A stretch of DNA of 64,000 bases from NCBI RefSeq assembly GCF_016595415.1, contig NZ_JAENIO010000012.1:25392-89391 (forward strand). Direction: 5' to 3'. Positions 1 through 8,922 of the stretch are shown piece by piece. A program made the translations under genes and the position numbers. The notes below the pieces were generated by a model that saw only the letters and a program-made list of their open reading frames with translations, had not been told where the DNA came from and did no database searches. This DNA comes from Roseibacillus ishigakijimensis. GTDB taxonomy: Bacteria; Verrucomicrobiota; Verrucomicrobiia; Verrucomicrobiales; Akkermansiaceae. Every line of letters starts with the position of its first letter. The first letter of the stretch is position 1.

Positions 1-2907
1 GCCAATATTCCGGGAATCTATGCCCTCCGCGACCTTGATGGCGATGGTCAGGCTGAGGAGGTCAAGACCCTGGTGGATGGTTTTGGCTGCCGGGTGAGCT
101 TCTCCGGGCATGATCTCAATGGCTTTGCCTTTGGTCCCGATGGCAAGCTCTACTGGACCATCGGGGACCGGGGCTATCATGTGGAGCAAGAGGGGCGGGT
201 CTTTGCCGGAGGGGATACCGGGGCGGTTTTCCGGGCCTTCCCCGATGGCTCGCACTTCGAGGTTGTGCACAAGCGGCTGCGCAATCCCAAGGAGATTGTT
301 TTTGATGCTTTTGGCAACCTTTTCACGGCGGATAACGACTACGATCAAGGGGACAGCGAGCGTATTGTCTACGTCGTGCCCCATGGCGACTCGGGCTGGC
401 ACATGGGGCATCAGACGCAGACTTCCTTTGGCACGGCGGTCTTCAAGCATCGCAAACCCCAGTCCAATGATTTGGCCCAGCGAGAGGATCCCTGGATGGC
501 GGAGGGGCTTTGGAAGCCCCGTCACGAGGGGCAACCCGCCTACTTGCTGCCTCCGGTAGCGCTCACGGTCAATGGGCCCGGGGGCTTGGCTTACAACCCC
601 GGGGGGGTCGCTTTGCCCAAACAATTCGACCGCTCGTTCTTCCTGACCAGTTATGTGGGAAGCACCGCGAACTGCAAGGTGGAGACCTTCCGGTTGAACG
701 CCGCCGGCGGGGGCTTTGCCCTCGAGTCCAGTGAACCTTTTGTGAAAAGTCTCGCCGCCACCGATCTCGACTGGGGCACTGACGGGCGGCTCTACCTCTG
801 CGACTACATCGGGGGGTGGGGACAGCCCGAAAAGGGACGAATCTGGACTCTCGCCGATGAGGATGTGCGTCAGAGCAGTCATGTGCAGGAGACTGCCCGC
901 CTGCTGCAGGGCGACTTTTCCGCTCTTTCCCCGGCCCGCTTGCTGGAACTCCTTGCCTTTGACGATCAACGGGTGCGCCAGCGGGCCCAGTTCGCTCTTG
1001 CCCAGCTTCCGGCGGCCGAAGCTCGCAAACGGTTTGCGCAAGGGATTCAAGCGGAGGAGCCTTTTTTCCGGCGTCTCCATTCGCTCTGGGGCTTGGGGCA
1101 GCTGGCCTTTGCCGAGCCGGAGGCCCTCGCCGACCTGGCCGGGCTCCTGCATGATGAGGAGGAGGAAATGCGCGCCAATGCCGCCCGGGCCCTGGGCTGG
1201 CATCCCCGGGGAATGGCTCCCCATCGGGTGCGGTTGCAGCAGCTTTTGCAAGCGGACTCACCCCGGGTCGCTTCGCTGGCGGCCTTTGCCCTCGCCAATG
1301 AGGGGCATCCCTCTTCGCTGGCTCCAGCGCTGGCTCTGCTGAGGAAAAATGCGGATCAAGACCTTTACCTCCGCCATGGAGGCATCGTTATTTTGGCCGA
1401 AAGCGCCACTCCGGATCAGCTCGCCAAGCTAGCAAATGATGAATCCCGGTCCGTGCGCTTGGCTGCCGTGGTGGCCTTGCGCCGACAAGGGGCGGGCGAG
1501 ATTGCCCACTTTTTCGAGGACTCCGATCAGGCCGTGCGGCAGGAGGCGATTCGTGGAGCCTACGATGAGCATATCGTCGCCGCCCTTCCCGCCCTGGCCG
1601 ACCGGGTGGGGGAGGTGGTCGGCCGGGTGGGTTCCGGGGACCATTTCTACCCCCTCACTGCCAAGCGGGCCATTTATGCAGCCTGGCGCACGGGACGAGC
1701 TCAGGATGTGGCGGCCTTGGCAAGAATCGCGGCCGATTGGGGCTTGGATGCTCGCCCGCGGCGCGATGCCCTGGTGGCACTGTTGGATTGGAACGAGCCT
1801 CCCGTGGCTGATCCCGTGACGGGGACAGCGGTCCCCTTGGGCGAGCAACGTGAGCCCCTGACTGCGGAACAGCTGGCCTTTTTGCCGGATTATTTGGCCC
1901 GGGCGGCGAAGGATCCGGCGGGGGAAGAGATGCTGCCACTGGCTCTCCTCCTCGCCGAGGAGACCGGCCGGATCATCGCTGGCGAGGTCCTGCAGAATAT
2001 CCTCCAGAAGGCGGACTATGGTCTTCGTGCCCGCTTGACAGCGGGCCGCCTCCTGGTGGCTCAGTCAGAGGAAGAGGCTCAAATCCAGAACACGCTGGCC
2101 GCTTTGCTGGCGTCGCCGCATTCCGAGCTGCGGAGCTTTGCGCGGGAGTCTCTGCTGAAAACAGATCGGGAGACTGCGCTGGGCCTTCTCGCCGAGGCCT
2201 TGACCAACGAGAGCAGCACCGTGCCCGAACAGCAGATGACCTTGCGCATCCTCGGGGAGGAGAAAGGAGCGGCGGCGGCCCAGGCTCTGACCCAGACCAT
2301 CGCTCGTCTGCAGGCTGGGACTTTGCCCAAAGCTCTCGTCCTCGATGTCCTGCAAGCGGCAGAAAAGTCCTCTGAGCCGACCGTGGCGCAGGCCCTCGCC
2401 GCTTACCGGGCCAGCCTGCCCACCGACGATCCCTGGGCCGAATGGTTTGCCGCTTGCGAGGAAGGGGGCGATCGACAGCGGGGGGAGGAGATTTATCTCA
2501 ATCACGGCGCGGCCCAGTGCGCCCGCTGCCACGTCATGGATGGCATCGGGGGGCAGGTCGGCCCCGAACTTTCTACCATTGGCAAAAGCCGCGACCGGGC
2601 CTATCTCCTGCGCTCCCTGCTCACGCCGGGCAGCGAGGTGGCGGAGGGCTTCGGCGTGGTGACGGTGACTCTGCAGGATGGTTCCACGGTGAGTGGCATC
2701 AAGCTCGCCGGGAATGAGGACGGGGCAGTTGTGATTCAGGTGGGAGAAGAGAAAAAAGTGATCCCCCGGGAGAAAGTGGCTGGCGAGACGGAGCCGGTTT
2801 CCGCCATGCCGCCCATGGGGGGACTCCTCGATCAAGGTCAGATTCGTGATGTGGTGGCTTATCTCGCCAGTCGGCAGGAGGATCAGGCGGACGAAAAGAA
2901 CAAGTAG
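1..2907 (+). CDS. PVC-type haeme-binding protein with beta-propeller, HEAT-like repeats and CxxCH (5' partial)
   Basis: The frame is open from the first base, so the N-terminus lies outside the window; 968 residues are visible. The first ~270 residues resemble the propeller of PVC membrane-bound dehydrogenase-like proteins (motifs GPDGKLYWTIGDRG and VFDAFGNLFTADND). Residues ~300-800 form helical HEAT-like repeats. The C-terminal ~140 residues hold a c-type cytochrome motif CARCH at 2518-2532 (Cys at about residue 840), followed by GPELSTIG and a C-terminal MPPMGGLL segment with the likely axial Met. This architecture is typical of planctomycetes and verrucomicrobia. It is probably a periplasmic electron-transfer or sugar-oxidation protein; the substrate cannot be read from sequence. 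It converges with the small gene at 2977-3129. Confidence 0.9.
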   Translation, partial: ANIPGIYALRDLDGDGQAEEVKTLVDGFGCRVSFSGHDLNGFAFGPDGKLYWTIGDRGYHVEQEGRVFAGGDTGAVFRAFPDGSHFEVVHKRLRNPKEIVFDAFGNLFTADNDYDQGDSERIVYVVPHGDSGWHMGHQTQTSFGTAVFKHRKPQSNDLAQREDPWMAEGLWKPRHEGQPAYLLPPVALTVNGPGGLAYNPGGVALPKQFDRSFFLTSYVGSTANCKVETFRLNAAGGGFALESSEPFVKSLAATDLDWGTDGRLYLCDYIGGWGQPEKGRIWTLADEDVRQSSHVQETARLLQGDFSALSPARLLELLAFDDQRVRQRAQFALAQLPAAEARKRFAQGIQAEEPFFRRLHSLWGLGQLAFAEPEALADLAGLLHDEEEEMRANAARALGWHPRGMAPHRVRLQQLLQADSPRVASLAAFALANEGHPSSLAPALALLRKNADQDLYLRHGGIVILAESATPDQLAKLANDESRSVRLAAVVALRRQGAGEIAHFFEDSDQAVRQEAIRGAYDEHIVAALPALADRVGEVVGRVGSGDHFYPLTAKRAIYAAWRTGRAQDVAALARIAADWGLDARPRRDALVALLDWNEPPVADPVTGTAVPLGEQREPLTAEQLAFLPDYLARAAKDPAGEEMLPLALLLAEETGRIIAGEVLQNILQKADYGLRARLTAGRLLVAQSEEEAQIQNTLAALLASPHSELRSFARESLLKTDRETALGLLAEALTNESSTVPEQQMTLRILGEEKGAAAAQALTQTIARLQAGTLPKALVLDVLQAAEKSSEPTVAQALAAYRASLPTDDPWAEWFAACEEGGDRQRGEEIYLNHGAAQCARCHVMDGIGGQVGPELSTIGKSRDRAYLLRSLLTPGSEVAEGFGVVTVTLQDGSTVSGIKLAGNEDGAVVIQVGEEKKVIPREKVAGETEPVSAMPPMGGLLDQGQIRDVVAYLASRQEDQADEKNK

Positions 2908-2976
2908 CAGCGGTGAGCTGCGTGGAGAAAGGGACCCGGCCAGCGCGGGTGCCCCCGGTCGCGATGAGCGCCGGGC

Positions 2977-3129
2977 TCAGGGCTTCTTCTCTTCCGCAGG
3001 GCTTGCTTCGCCGATCTCGCCAGAGGTCTTGCCTGCGGTAGTGGAGGCGCTCGGCGATTCCTCCGCTGTGGAGACGAGAATGAGCGCACTGAAAAATCCG
3101 CTAATCGCGAGAAGAATAATTAATTTCAT
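2977..3129 (-). CDS. Small secreted or membrane-anchored peptide, 50 aa
   Basis: An ATG-initiated frame of 50 codons. Residues 1-22 form a hydrophobic leader (starts MKLIILLAISGFFSALILVS) resembling a signal peptide or single membrane anchor. Residues 23-50 are rich in Ser, Glu, Ala and Lys (ends EEKKP). The sharp split between a hydrophobic head and a polar, low-complexity tail argues for real coding. There is no lipobox Cys and no recognisable family. It converges with the haeme protein (69-bp gap) and is 111 bp downstream of the membrane protein at 3241-3567 on the same strand. No clear Shine-Dalgarno precedes it. Function unknown. Confidence 0.5.
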   Translation of the reverse strand: MKLIILLAISGFFSALILVSTAEESPSASTTAGKTSGEIGEASPAEEKKP

Positions 3130-3240
3130 GATGGGGAGGGGAACGGGCGGGGGGTAGCAGGTGTTAGGCCAGCCTGCAAGGGGGGAGTAAAGCTTTTCAG
3201 TGAAAATATCGTCACAAAAAGGCTATATTGATGAGCTATC

Positions 3241-3567
3241 TTAATCGTTGTTACTTGTTACCTTTTCTTTTTCTTCTTCCGCTAAAAGCTCAGACAGGGC
3301 ATTGGCTTTTCGTAAGCGATTGATTCGAACCAATCCCGTGGCAAGGATCAGGGGACAGAAGATCCAGACCGCAACATGGTAGGGGGCACCCCCGCCCGGC
3401 TGGGCTTGCTCGGCGAGGGTGGCGGCCGCCCGCAGATTGATGGCCGAAAGGGCTGCCCCTCCCACCGTGACATAGGTTAAGGGCCAAATGCCGGTCACCC
3501 GGAAGACGGCCACCGCGAATCCGAGAGGAAAGAGGAGGAGAAGCAGTTGCGGAAGGTCGAGAATCAT
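3241..3567 (-). CDS. Small integral membrane protein of unknown function, 108 aa
   Basis: The protein has about three hydrophobic segments: residues ~1-30 (Leu-rich, followed by GIWPLTYVTVGG), a middle stretch ~31-50, and ~66-85 (VAVWIFCPLILATGLVRI). It ends in a charged tail (LLAEEEKEKVTSNND), suggesting an inner-membrane protein with a cytoplasmic C-terminus. ATG start at 3565-3567. It is divergent from the amylase gene, whose start lies 35 bp away, so the two may share a promoter region. I do not recognise a family. Confidence 0.65.
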   Translation of the reverse strand: MILDLPQLLLLLFPLGFAVAVFRVTGIWPLTYVTVGGAALSAINLRAAATLAEQAQPGGGAPYHVAVWIFCPLILATGLVRINRLRKANALSELLAEEEKEKVTSNND

Positions 3568-3602
3568 CTTTTTGGCAGGAATCAGGCAGGCCCGGGCGGA
3601 CC

Positions 3603-4943
3603 ATGACGGGCAGCGGGGGAAAAATGAAGGGCAAAGCTCGTCCTCCGGGAGCGAAGAAGCTCGCCTTTTCCTACCCCGTCCCTTCCTTTGAGGGAGTGAC
3701 GTCCCCCGGTCCCAGGATTTTGGCCCAGCTCTTCGAGTGGTCTTTCCGTGAGGTGGAGCAGGCCCTCCCGCGGCTCGCCCGCACGGGCTACACCCACCTG
3801 CAGCTTTCCCCCGTGCAAAAAAGCCTCGAAAACGGGCATTGGTGGGGCAAATACCAGCCCGTCGACTACCGCCTCATCGAAGGCCCCCTCGGCACGCGCG
3901 AGGACCTCATGCGCTTGGCCCGGGCCACGCGGGAACACGGACTCACCCTGGTGGTGGATGTGGTCCTTAATCACCTCGCTGCTGCTCCCTTCGTGAGGGT
4001 GGAGCGGGGGAGGCTGCGGGAGGTGGATTTCCCGGACTTCACGGTGGCGGACTTTCACCCCTACGCCCCCATTCGCGATTGGAGCGATGAACGCCAAGTG
4101 CGCAATCGCTGGCTCTTCGGAGGGTTGCCCGACCTGAAAACGGAGTCGCCCCGGGTGCGGACCAAGCTGGCCAATCACCTGCGTGACTTGCAATGCTGCG
4201 GGGTCGGGGGCTTCCGGCTCGATTCCGCCCGCCACATTCCCCCTGCGGATCTGGCGGCTATTCTGGCTGAGGCCGGGGTCGCCGGGCTCCTCGTGGGCGA
4301 GATTGCCGATACCTCGCTCGCCACCTTTGCGCCCTATCTTTCGGCCTTGCCGGGCGTGCATTATTTCGACTTCCCCCATCTCGCCTCCCTGGCGGCGTGC
4401 TTGCGGGGGGAACGAGCGATGAGCTCTCTTTTGCCAGAAAACGGCGCGGCCCCCGCCCTGCCTCCCCAGGCGGCGGTGCGCTTCCTCACCAACCATGATT
4501 TGGTCAAGGGCGCCAGCAGCCGCAGTGAGGGGATTCGCGATGAGCGCTTCCACCTGCCCGCCGCGATGCACCAGCTGGCGGAGACTTTTCTTTTCGGGTG
4601 GGGGGAAGGGGTTCCCTCGGTGTTTGTGGGCGAGCCCGGCGCGGGGCTCTACCCTCCCGAAAGCCCTTCCCTCCAGGCTGGGATCTCCTTTTTTCGTCGC
4701 ACCCATGGCTTGGCCCGCCAGGTCTGGCTCTCGGAGGAAGCCCGCCTTGCCTGGAATCTCGGGGACCAAGCTTGCGTGTTCGCCAATCGCGGGGGTGCGT
4801 TTGCCGGAGGGTGTTTTCCCAGCACTCTCCCAGCCGGAAAGTATCGTGACCTGCTTTCCGGGCAAATGGCGGAGGTCGCCGCAGGAGAAATCCGCTTGCC
4901 CTTGCTCGCCGGGGCCCGGGGCTACGCTTTTCTCCGCACGTAG
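3603..4943 (+). CDS. GH13 alpha-amylase family glycosidase
   Basis: A (beta/alpha)8 GH13 enzyme of 446 residues. All four conserved regions are visible: VVDVVLNH (region I), GGFRLDSARH with nucleophile Asp207, LLVGEIAD with acid/base Glu233, and FLTNHD with Asp299. The opening QLFEWSFREVEQALPRL resembles bacterial and fungal alpha-amylases. It should cleave alpha-1,4-glucan. No signal peptide is seen, so it is probably cytoplasmic, perhaps acting on glycogen or imported maltodextrin. ATG at 3603 is used; ATG 3624 is an alternative. The last 22 bp overlap the 3' end of folA on the other strand. No carbohydrate-binding module is evident. Confidence 0.9.
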   Translation: MTGSGGKMKGKARPPGAKKLAFSYPVPSFEGVTSPGPRILAQLFEWSFREVEQALPRLARTGYTHLQLSPVQKSLENGHWWGKYQPVDYRLIEGPLGTREDLMRLARATREHGLTLVVDVVLNHLAAAPFVRVERGRLREVDFPDFTVADFHPYAPIRDWSDERQVRNRWLFGGLPDLKTESPRVRTKLANHLRDLQCCGVGGFRLDSARHIPPADLAAILAEAGVAGLLVGEIADTSLATFAPYLSALPGVHYFDFPHLASLAACLRGERAMSSLLPENGAAPALPPQAAVRFLTNHDLVKGASSRSEGIRDERFHLPAAMHQLAETFLFGWGEGVPSVFVGEPGAGLYPPESPSLQAGISFFRRTHGLARQVWLSEEARLAWNLGDQACVFANRGGAFAGGCFPSTLPAGKYRDLLSGQMAEVAAGEIRLPLLAGARGYAFLRT

Positions 4944-5395
4944 CGCCGGATCTCAAATTCCGCCCTCTCGGAGATTATTTCAGCGCATTCAAAATCCGCC
5001 TCATAGGGAGGGAGGTGGGTGTCGCCTTGATGAGTCGTCTTCACGAAAGTGACCAGCATCTCGGCGGTGAGGGGGAGAAAGAGGCGGTAGATTTCCGCTC
5101 CCCCAATGAGGTAAACCGGCCCGGGCAAGGTCAGGGGCAGGGAAGTCAGGTCCTCGGGGGCGTGAATCACGGAAACCCCTTCTGCCGTCCAGCTCGGGTC
5201 CCGGGTCAGCACGATGTTCTGGCGTCTGGGCAGGGGGCGGCCAATGGAGTCGTAGGTCTTTCGGCCCATCACGATGGGATGCCCGCTGGTCGTCTTTTTG
5301 AAAAAGGCGAGGTCGGCTGGCAAGTGCCAGGGCAGCTCTCCACCTGCCCCGATGAGGAGATTGGGGTCGTGGGCGACAATGGCGATCAGTTTCAT
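4922..5395 (-). CDS. folA: Dihydrofolate reductase
   Basis: Reduces dihydrofolate to tetrahydrofolate with NADPH, regenerating the cofactor spent by thymidylate synthase. The 157-aa protein shows the family landmarks: KLIAIVAHDPNLLIGAGGELPWHLPAD at the N-terminus (Trp, Asp-type active-site region), IVMGRKTYDSIGRPLPRRQN and the GGAEIYRLFLP motif. Length is typical of bacterial DHFR. ATG at 5395 is preferred; a GTG lies directly upstream at 5398. It starts 5 bp after the thyA stop, so the two form a tight thyA-folA operon as in many bacteria. Its 3' end overlaps the convergent amylase gene. Confidence 0.96.
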   Translation of the reverse strand: MKLIAIVAHDPNLLIGAGGELPWHLPADLAFFKKTTSGHPIVMGRKTYDSIGRPLPRRQNIVLTRDPSWTAEGVSVIHAPEDLTSLPLTLPGPVYLIGGAEIYRLFLPLTAEMLVTFVKTTHQGDTHLPPYEADFECAEIISERAEFEIRRYVRRKA

Positions 5396-5400
5396 CACGT

Positions 5401-6210
5401 TCAGACGGCCACCGGGGCCTTGATGGCAGGGTGAGGATCGTAGGCAAGAAGGGAAATATCGTCGAAGGTGAAGTCATCGAGATTTCGCACCGCCGGATTG
5501 AGCTCCAGACGGGGCAGCGGGCGCGGTTCGCGGCCCAGCTGCTTGCGCGCTTGCTCAAGGTGGTTGGAGTAAAGGTGCAAATCGCCGAAAGTGTGCACGA
5601 AGTCGCGGGCTTCATAGCCACAGACCTGGGCCATCATTTCCGTCAACAAGGCATAGGAAGCAATGTTGAAGGGGACCCCCAGAAAGAGGTCGGCCGAGCG
5701 CTGGTAGAGTTGGCAGGAGAGGCCCGGGCGCTCGCTATCAATATCGTGCACGTAGAATTGGAAGAGCAGGTGGCAGGGAGGAAGGGCCATCTCGTCAACC
5801 ACTCCCACGTTCCAGGCCGAGACCACATGGCGGCGGGAGTGGGGATTGTTCTTGAGGGAGTCCACCACGCGCGCAATCTGGTCCACCACTCCTCCATTCG
5901 GCTTGGGCCAGGAGCGCCACTGCTGGCCATAGACGGGCCCGAGATTGCCCTCCGCATCCGCCCATTCGTCCCAAATGGTGACTCCGTTTTCCTTCAGGTA
6001 GGCAATATTGGTTTCCCCTTTGAGGAACCAAAGCAGTTCGTGAATGATGGAGCGCAAGTGCAGCTTCTTGGTCGTGAGACAAGGAAAACCCTCCCGCAAA
6101 TCGTATCGGCTCTGGTGGCCAAAGACAGAAAGGGTCCCCGTCCCCGTGCGGTCGCTGCGGGCTTCTCCGTGTTCGAGGACGTGGTGGAGCAGGTCGAGGT
6201 AGGTGCGCAT
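5401..6210 (-). CDS. thyA: Thymidylate synthase
   Basis: Converts dUMP to dTMP using methylene-tetrahydrofolate. From ATG 6210 the protein has 269 residues, close to the usual 264. The catalytic cysteine is Cys146 in [13 protein letters not shown], the same number as in E. coli, and the dUMP-binding segments [12 protein letters not shown] and [18 protein letters not shown] are intact. The frame extends upstream to 6264, but the added 18 residues do not match the family, and [15 protein letters not shown] is the usual start. It is the first gene of a two-gene operon with folA. Confidence 0.97.
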   Translation of the reverse strand: MRTYLDLLHHVLEHGEARSDRTGTGTLSVFGHQSRYDLREGFPCLTTKKLHLRSIIHELLWFLKGETNIAYLKENGVTIWDEWADAEGNLGPVYGQQWRSWPKPNGGVVDQIARVVDSLKNNPHSRRHVVSAWNVGVVDEMALPPCHLLFQFYVHDIDSERPGLSCQLYQRSADLFLGVPFNIASYALLTEMMAQVCGYEARDFVHTFGDLHLYSNHLEQARKQLGREPRPLPRLELNPAVRNLDDFTFDDISLLAYDPHPAIKAPVAV

Positions 6211-6400
6211 GGCTGGCGAGGGGGCAGAGTAGGCAGGCTTTCCCCTCCTCGAAAGCAAATTCATGCTCCGCCGCCGCAGGACGAGCTTGGGGCGTCATCT
6301 CCCGCCCTTGGGATGGACTTGGCTGCCCTTTTTCTTTAGCATGAATCCTCCAGCAAGCTTCCTCTCCTCCTTTTTCCGAATTTTCCCTCCATCGACAACC

Positions 6401-7282
6401 ATGGCCGACCACATCGAGCGACGACCTCGCAAATCCTTTCTTTCCTATCTGGTGGAGATTTTTATCTTCCTCTGTGTGGTCGCCGTTTCCGCCGGGCTGG
6501 GTTGGTTCGTGGGTCGTTCCGACGTCAAGGACGTGCGAGCGATCAACCGCCAATTGCAAGAGGAGCGGGCCAAAAGCGCCGAGCTGCGGCAAGAGCGGAC
6601 CGAATTGCGAGCCCAGCTGACCGCGGCCTTGGCAAGCGACGCCAACCGGCAGGAAACCGATGTCGACCAATTGCTCGCCCGCAAGGAGGCGGAGTGGAAG
6701 CGGGAATTCAACCGGGTGCGCATCGAGGCCGAGGTGGAAAAGGCCCGGCGCGTTGAAGAACTGGAACGGGAAATCCGTCAGCTCAAGATCGATCAGCGCA
6801 TTCGCGAAGAAATGGCCTCCGGGGATGATTCCGCAGTGCCCGAGAGCGTGGCCCAGGGCCTCACCCCCCGGGCTCGCCAGGTTTGCGCGGACCTCCTCGC
6901 TTGGGAAGCCCTCGAGCCCGAGGCCCGGGAAGCCGCCCGGAGCAAGCTCGCCAACGACCTGGGGGCCCGCTCTCTGGTGCGGGTGAAGTTTGCCAGCGGC
7001 AGCGCCCATGTCGGCAATGACGACCTCGATGCCCTCCGCGTCGCGATGGCCGATACCAAGGACTATTCTCTCATCTTGGCCGTCGGCTTTGCTGATACCG
7101 GCGGAGATGAAGAACTCAATCGCGAACTCGGCAGCCTGCGCGCCAAACACACCGCCGACGCCCTGCGGGAACTCTTGCGGGGCAATCAACTGGTCGAATA
7201 CGTTTATCTCGGGGAAACTGATCGCTTCGGCGAAAAGCGGGCCGACAACCGCGCGGTGGAAGTCTGGGAGCTGCAGCGCTGA
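6401..7282 (+). CDS. Membrane-anchored coiled-coil protein with OmpA-like C-terminal domain
   Basis: Starting at ATG 6401, the 293-residue protein has a short basic N-terminus, one transmembrane helix (about residues 15-37, YLVEIFIFLCVVAVSAGLGW), a long charged coiled coil (about 45-160, rich in E, R, K and Q), and a C-terminal OmpA-like fold (SLVRVKFASGSAHVGNDDLD to ELGSLRAKHTADALRELL and DNRAVEVWEL). The OmpA-like fold normally binds peptidoglycan, so a tether from inner membrane to cell wall is the likely role. The frame is open upstream to 6263, but that stretch looks non-coding. The M42 peptidase gene follows 52 bp later on the same strand. Confidence 0.75.
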   Translation: MADHIERRPRKSFLSYLVEIFIFLCVVAVSAGLGWFVGRSDVKDVRAINRQLQEERAKSAELRQERTELRAQLTAALASDANRQETDVDQLLARKEAEWKREFNRVRIEAEVEKARRVEELEREIRQLKIDQRIREEMASGDDSAVPESVAQGLTPRARQVCADLLAWEALEPEAREAARSKLANDLGARSLVRVKFASGSAHVGNDDLDALRVAMADTKDYSLILAVGFADTGGDEELNRELGSLRAKHTADALRELLRGNQLVEYVYLGETDRFGEKRADNRAVEVWELQR

Positions 7283-7334
7283 GGCCCGCAATCCACCCTT
7301 TCCAAAAGTCCACTCGCCCTTCATTCTCCCTCTC

Positions 7335-8402
7335 ATGTCCGACTACTCCGTCAATCTCCTTCGCCAATTGACCGAAGCTCACTCCGTCCCCGGCTACGAG
7401 GACGAGGTGCGTACCATTTTTCAGCAGGAATTGGCCGGCCAAGGTCAATTTGGCCGCGATCGCCTTGGTTCGACTTACTGCCAGAGTGAGGCCGACCAGC
7501 AGGGGCCCCGCATCCTCGTCGCCGGTCACATGGACGAAGTGGGTTTCCGCGTTCAGGCCGTCACCCAAGGCGGTTACCTCACCTTCGTCCCGGTCGGCGG
7601 CTGGTGGGGGCACAATTTGCTCGCTCAACGAGTGGAGGTGAAAACCCGCTCCGGGCGCAAGATCACCGGCGTCATCGCCTCCAAGCCTCCCCATTTTTTG
7701 AGCAAATCCGAGCGAGGCAAAGTGCAGGAACTCGACGATATGTTCATCGATATCGCGGCCAGCTCCGCCGAGGAAGTCGCCTCCTGGGGAGTGCGGATTG
7801 GCGATCCGGTCGCCCCCGTCAGCTCCTTCCAACCGACCGCCCATGAGCATCGCTACCTGGCCAAAGCCTTCGACAATCGGGTCGGCATGGCCGGAGCCAT
7901 CGAGGTCGGACGCGAGTGCTTGGGGAAAGGGGCCAACCTCATCGTGGCCGGCACCGTGCAAGAGGAAGTCGGCCTCCGGGGCTCCCGCACCCTGGGTAAC
8001 CGGCTCGCTCCCGATGTCGCCATCGTGCTCGAAGGGCCTCCTGCCGACGACACCCCCGGACAAGACCTCTCCCTCAGTCAGGGAATCTTGGGCGAAGGCG
8101 TGCAGATCCGCCTCCACGACCCCAGTGCCATCATGAACCCCCGGCTCGTGGACCGGGCTTTGGCTCTGGCTGAGAAAAACGGCATTCCCCATCAAGTGAC
8201 CGTGCGGCGTAGTGGGGGAACAGACGCCGGCGGCTTTCACCAAACCCAAAGTGGCGTCCCTTGTATCGTCCTCGGTGTCCCCGCCCGCTACATCCATTCT
8301 CACAATGGTATCATCGACCTGCGTGATTATCAGGCCATGGTGTCCCTCACCAAAGCGCTCGTTGACGACCTCGCCACCGGCATTGACGACCTCTTTGCCT
8401 GA
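7335..8402 (+). CDS. M42 family metallopeptidase (aminopeptidase)
   Basis: A cytoplasmic di-zinc aminopeptidase of the M42 (FrvX/TET) family, 355 aa. Metal and catalytic motifs are present in order: AGHMDEVGFRV (His, Asp), AFDNRVGMAGAIE (bridging Asp), TVQEEVGLRGSRT (catalytic Glu pair), VLEGPPADD and the C-terminal VPARYIHSHNGIIDLRDY (His ligand). Such enzymes form dodecamers that trim peptides downstream of the proteasome or Clp proteases. The ATG at 7335 begins MSDYSVNLLRQLTEAHSVPGYEDE, the family start; the open frame upstream is a shadow of the preceding gene. Confidence 0.93.
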   Translation: MSDYSVNLLRQLTEAHSVPGYEDEVRTIFQQELAGQGQFGRDRLGSTYCQSEADQQGPRILVAGHMDEVGFRVQAVTQGGYLTFVPVGGWWGHNLLAQRVEVKTRSGRKITGVIASKPPHFLSKSERGKVQELDDMFIDIAASSAEEVASWGVRIGDPVAPVSSFQPTAHEHRYLAKAFDNRVGMAGAIEVGRECLGKGANLIVAGTVQEEVGLRGSRTLGNRLAPDVAIVLEGPPADDTPGQDLSLSQGILGEGVQIRLHDPSAIMNPRLVDRALALAEKNGIPHQVTVRRSGGTDAGGFHQTQSGVPCIVLGVPARYIHSHNGIIDLRDYQAMVSLTKALVDDLATGIDDLFA

Positions 8403-8922
8403 GTAAAACCAAGCCCTCCTTGGCGCCTCACGGGAAGCTACCGCCCCGGTAGTCACAGTGGGGGAGAGCGCGCTGTCCTCTGCCATCGCCTGGCCAACCT
8501 TCTCATCCCCGCTCGGTCAGCAAAGTCTCTCCGCCCTTCCGCCCGGCTCCGCAGCGGGCGGGAGATCGCTCGTCACAAAGGACATTTTTCCGAGAAAAAC
8601 CTCCAAAAAGGCGCGGGGGAACTTTGTCAACATGTGTCACCTTTTTCCCCTCGAGAGGCCAAAAAACAGATTTCACTTCTCCGGGAACCTCCGCCTTCCC
8701 CGGTGGCAATAGCTTTCCCCGCGCTTCTAATTTCTTATTTTTAAGATTCTTGTGATTCTCGGGGCAGCTCCCTGGCGGAATGTGACAATCTTGAGATTCT
8801 CGTAAAAAAAAATTGACGGTTGCTCCTCCCGGTAGCTATCTTGTCCGTGGATTGCCTGCGGAATACAAATAAGACCACAAAGTCCAGGAATCATCCTGGC
8901 AACAAACTTACGAAAAAAAATC
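8403..8922. other. Intergenic region of 520 bp without a convincing gene
   Basis: No credible coding frame is seen. The right half turns AT-rich. It contains an imperfect 14-bp direct repeat (TCTTGTGATTCTCG at 8748-8761, TCTTGAGATTCTCG at 8789-8802), a sigma70-like promoter (8813-8842) and a small leader hairpin (CCAGGA-atca-TCCTGG, 8884-8899). These elements probably control the gene starting at 8923. Confidence 0.5.
8813..8842 (+). promoter_or_regulatory. Candidate sigma70 promoter for the 8923 gene
   Basis: TTGACG at 8813-8818 and TATCTT at 8837-8842 with an 18-bp spacer. It lies in an AT-rich context 80 bp before the start codon, leaving a leader that contains the 8884-8899 hairpin. Confidence 0.45.

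Noticed and set aside
5795..7336. 513-codon minus-strand frame
   Set aside because: Spans thyA and the OmpA-like gene in the wrong frame; both real genes have clear motifs.
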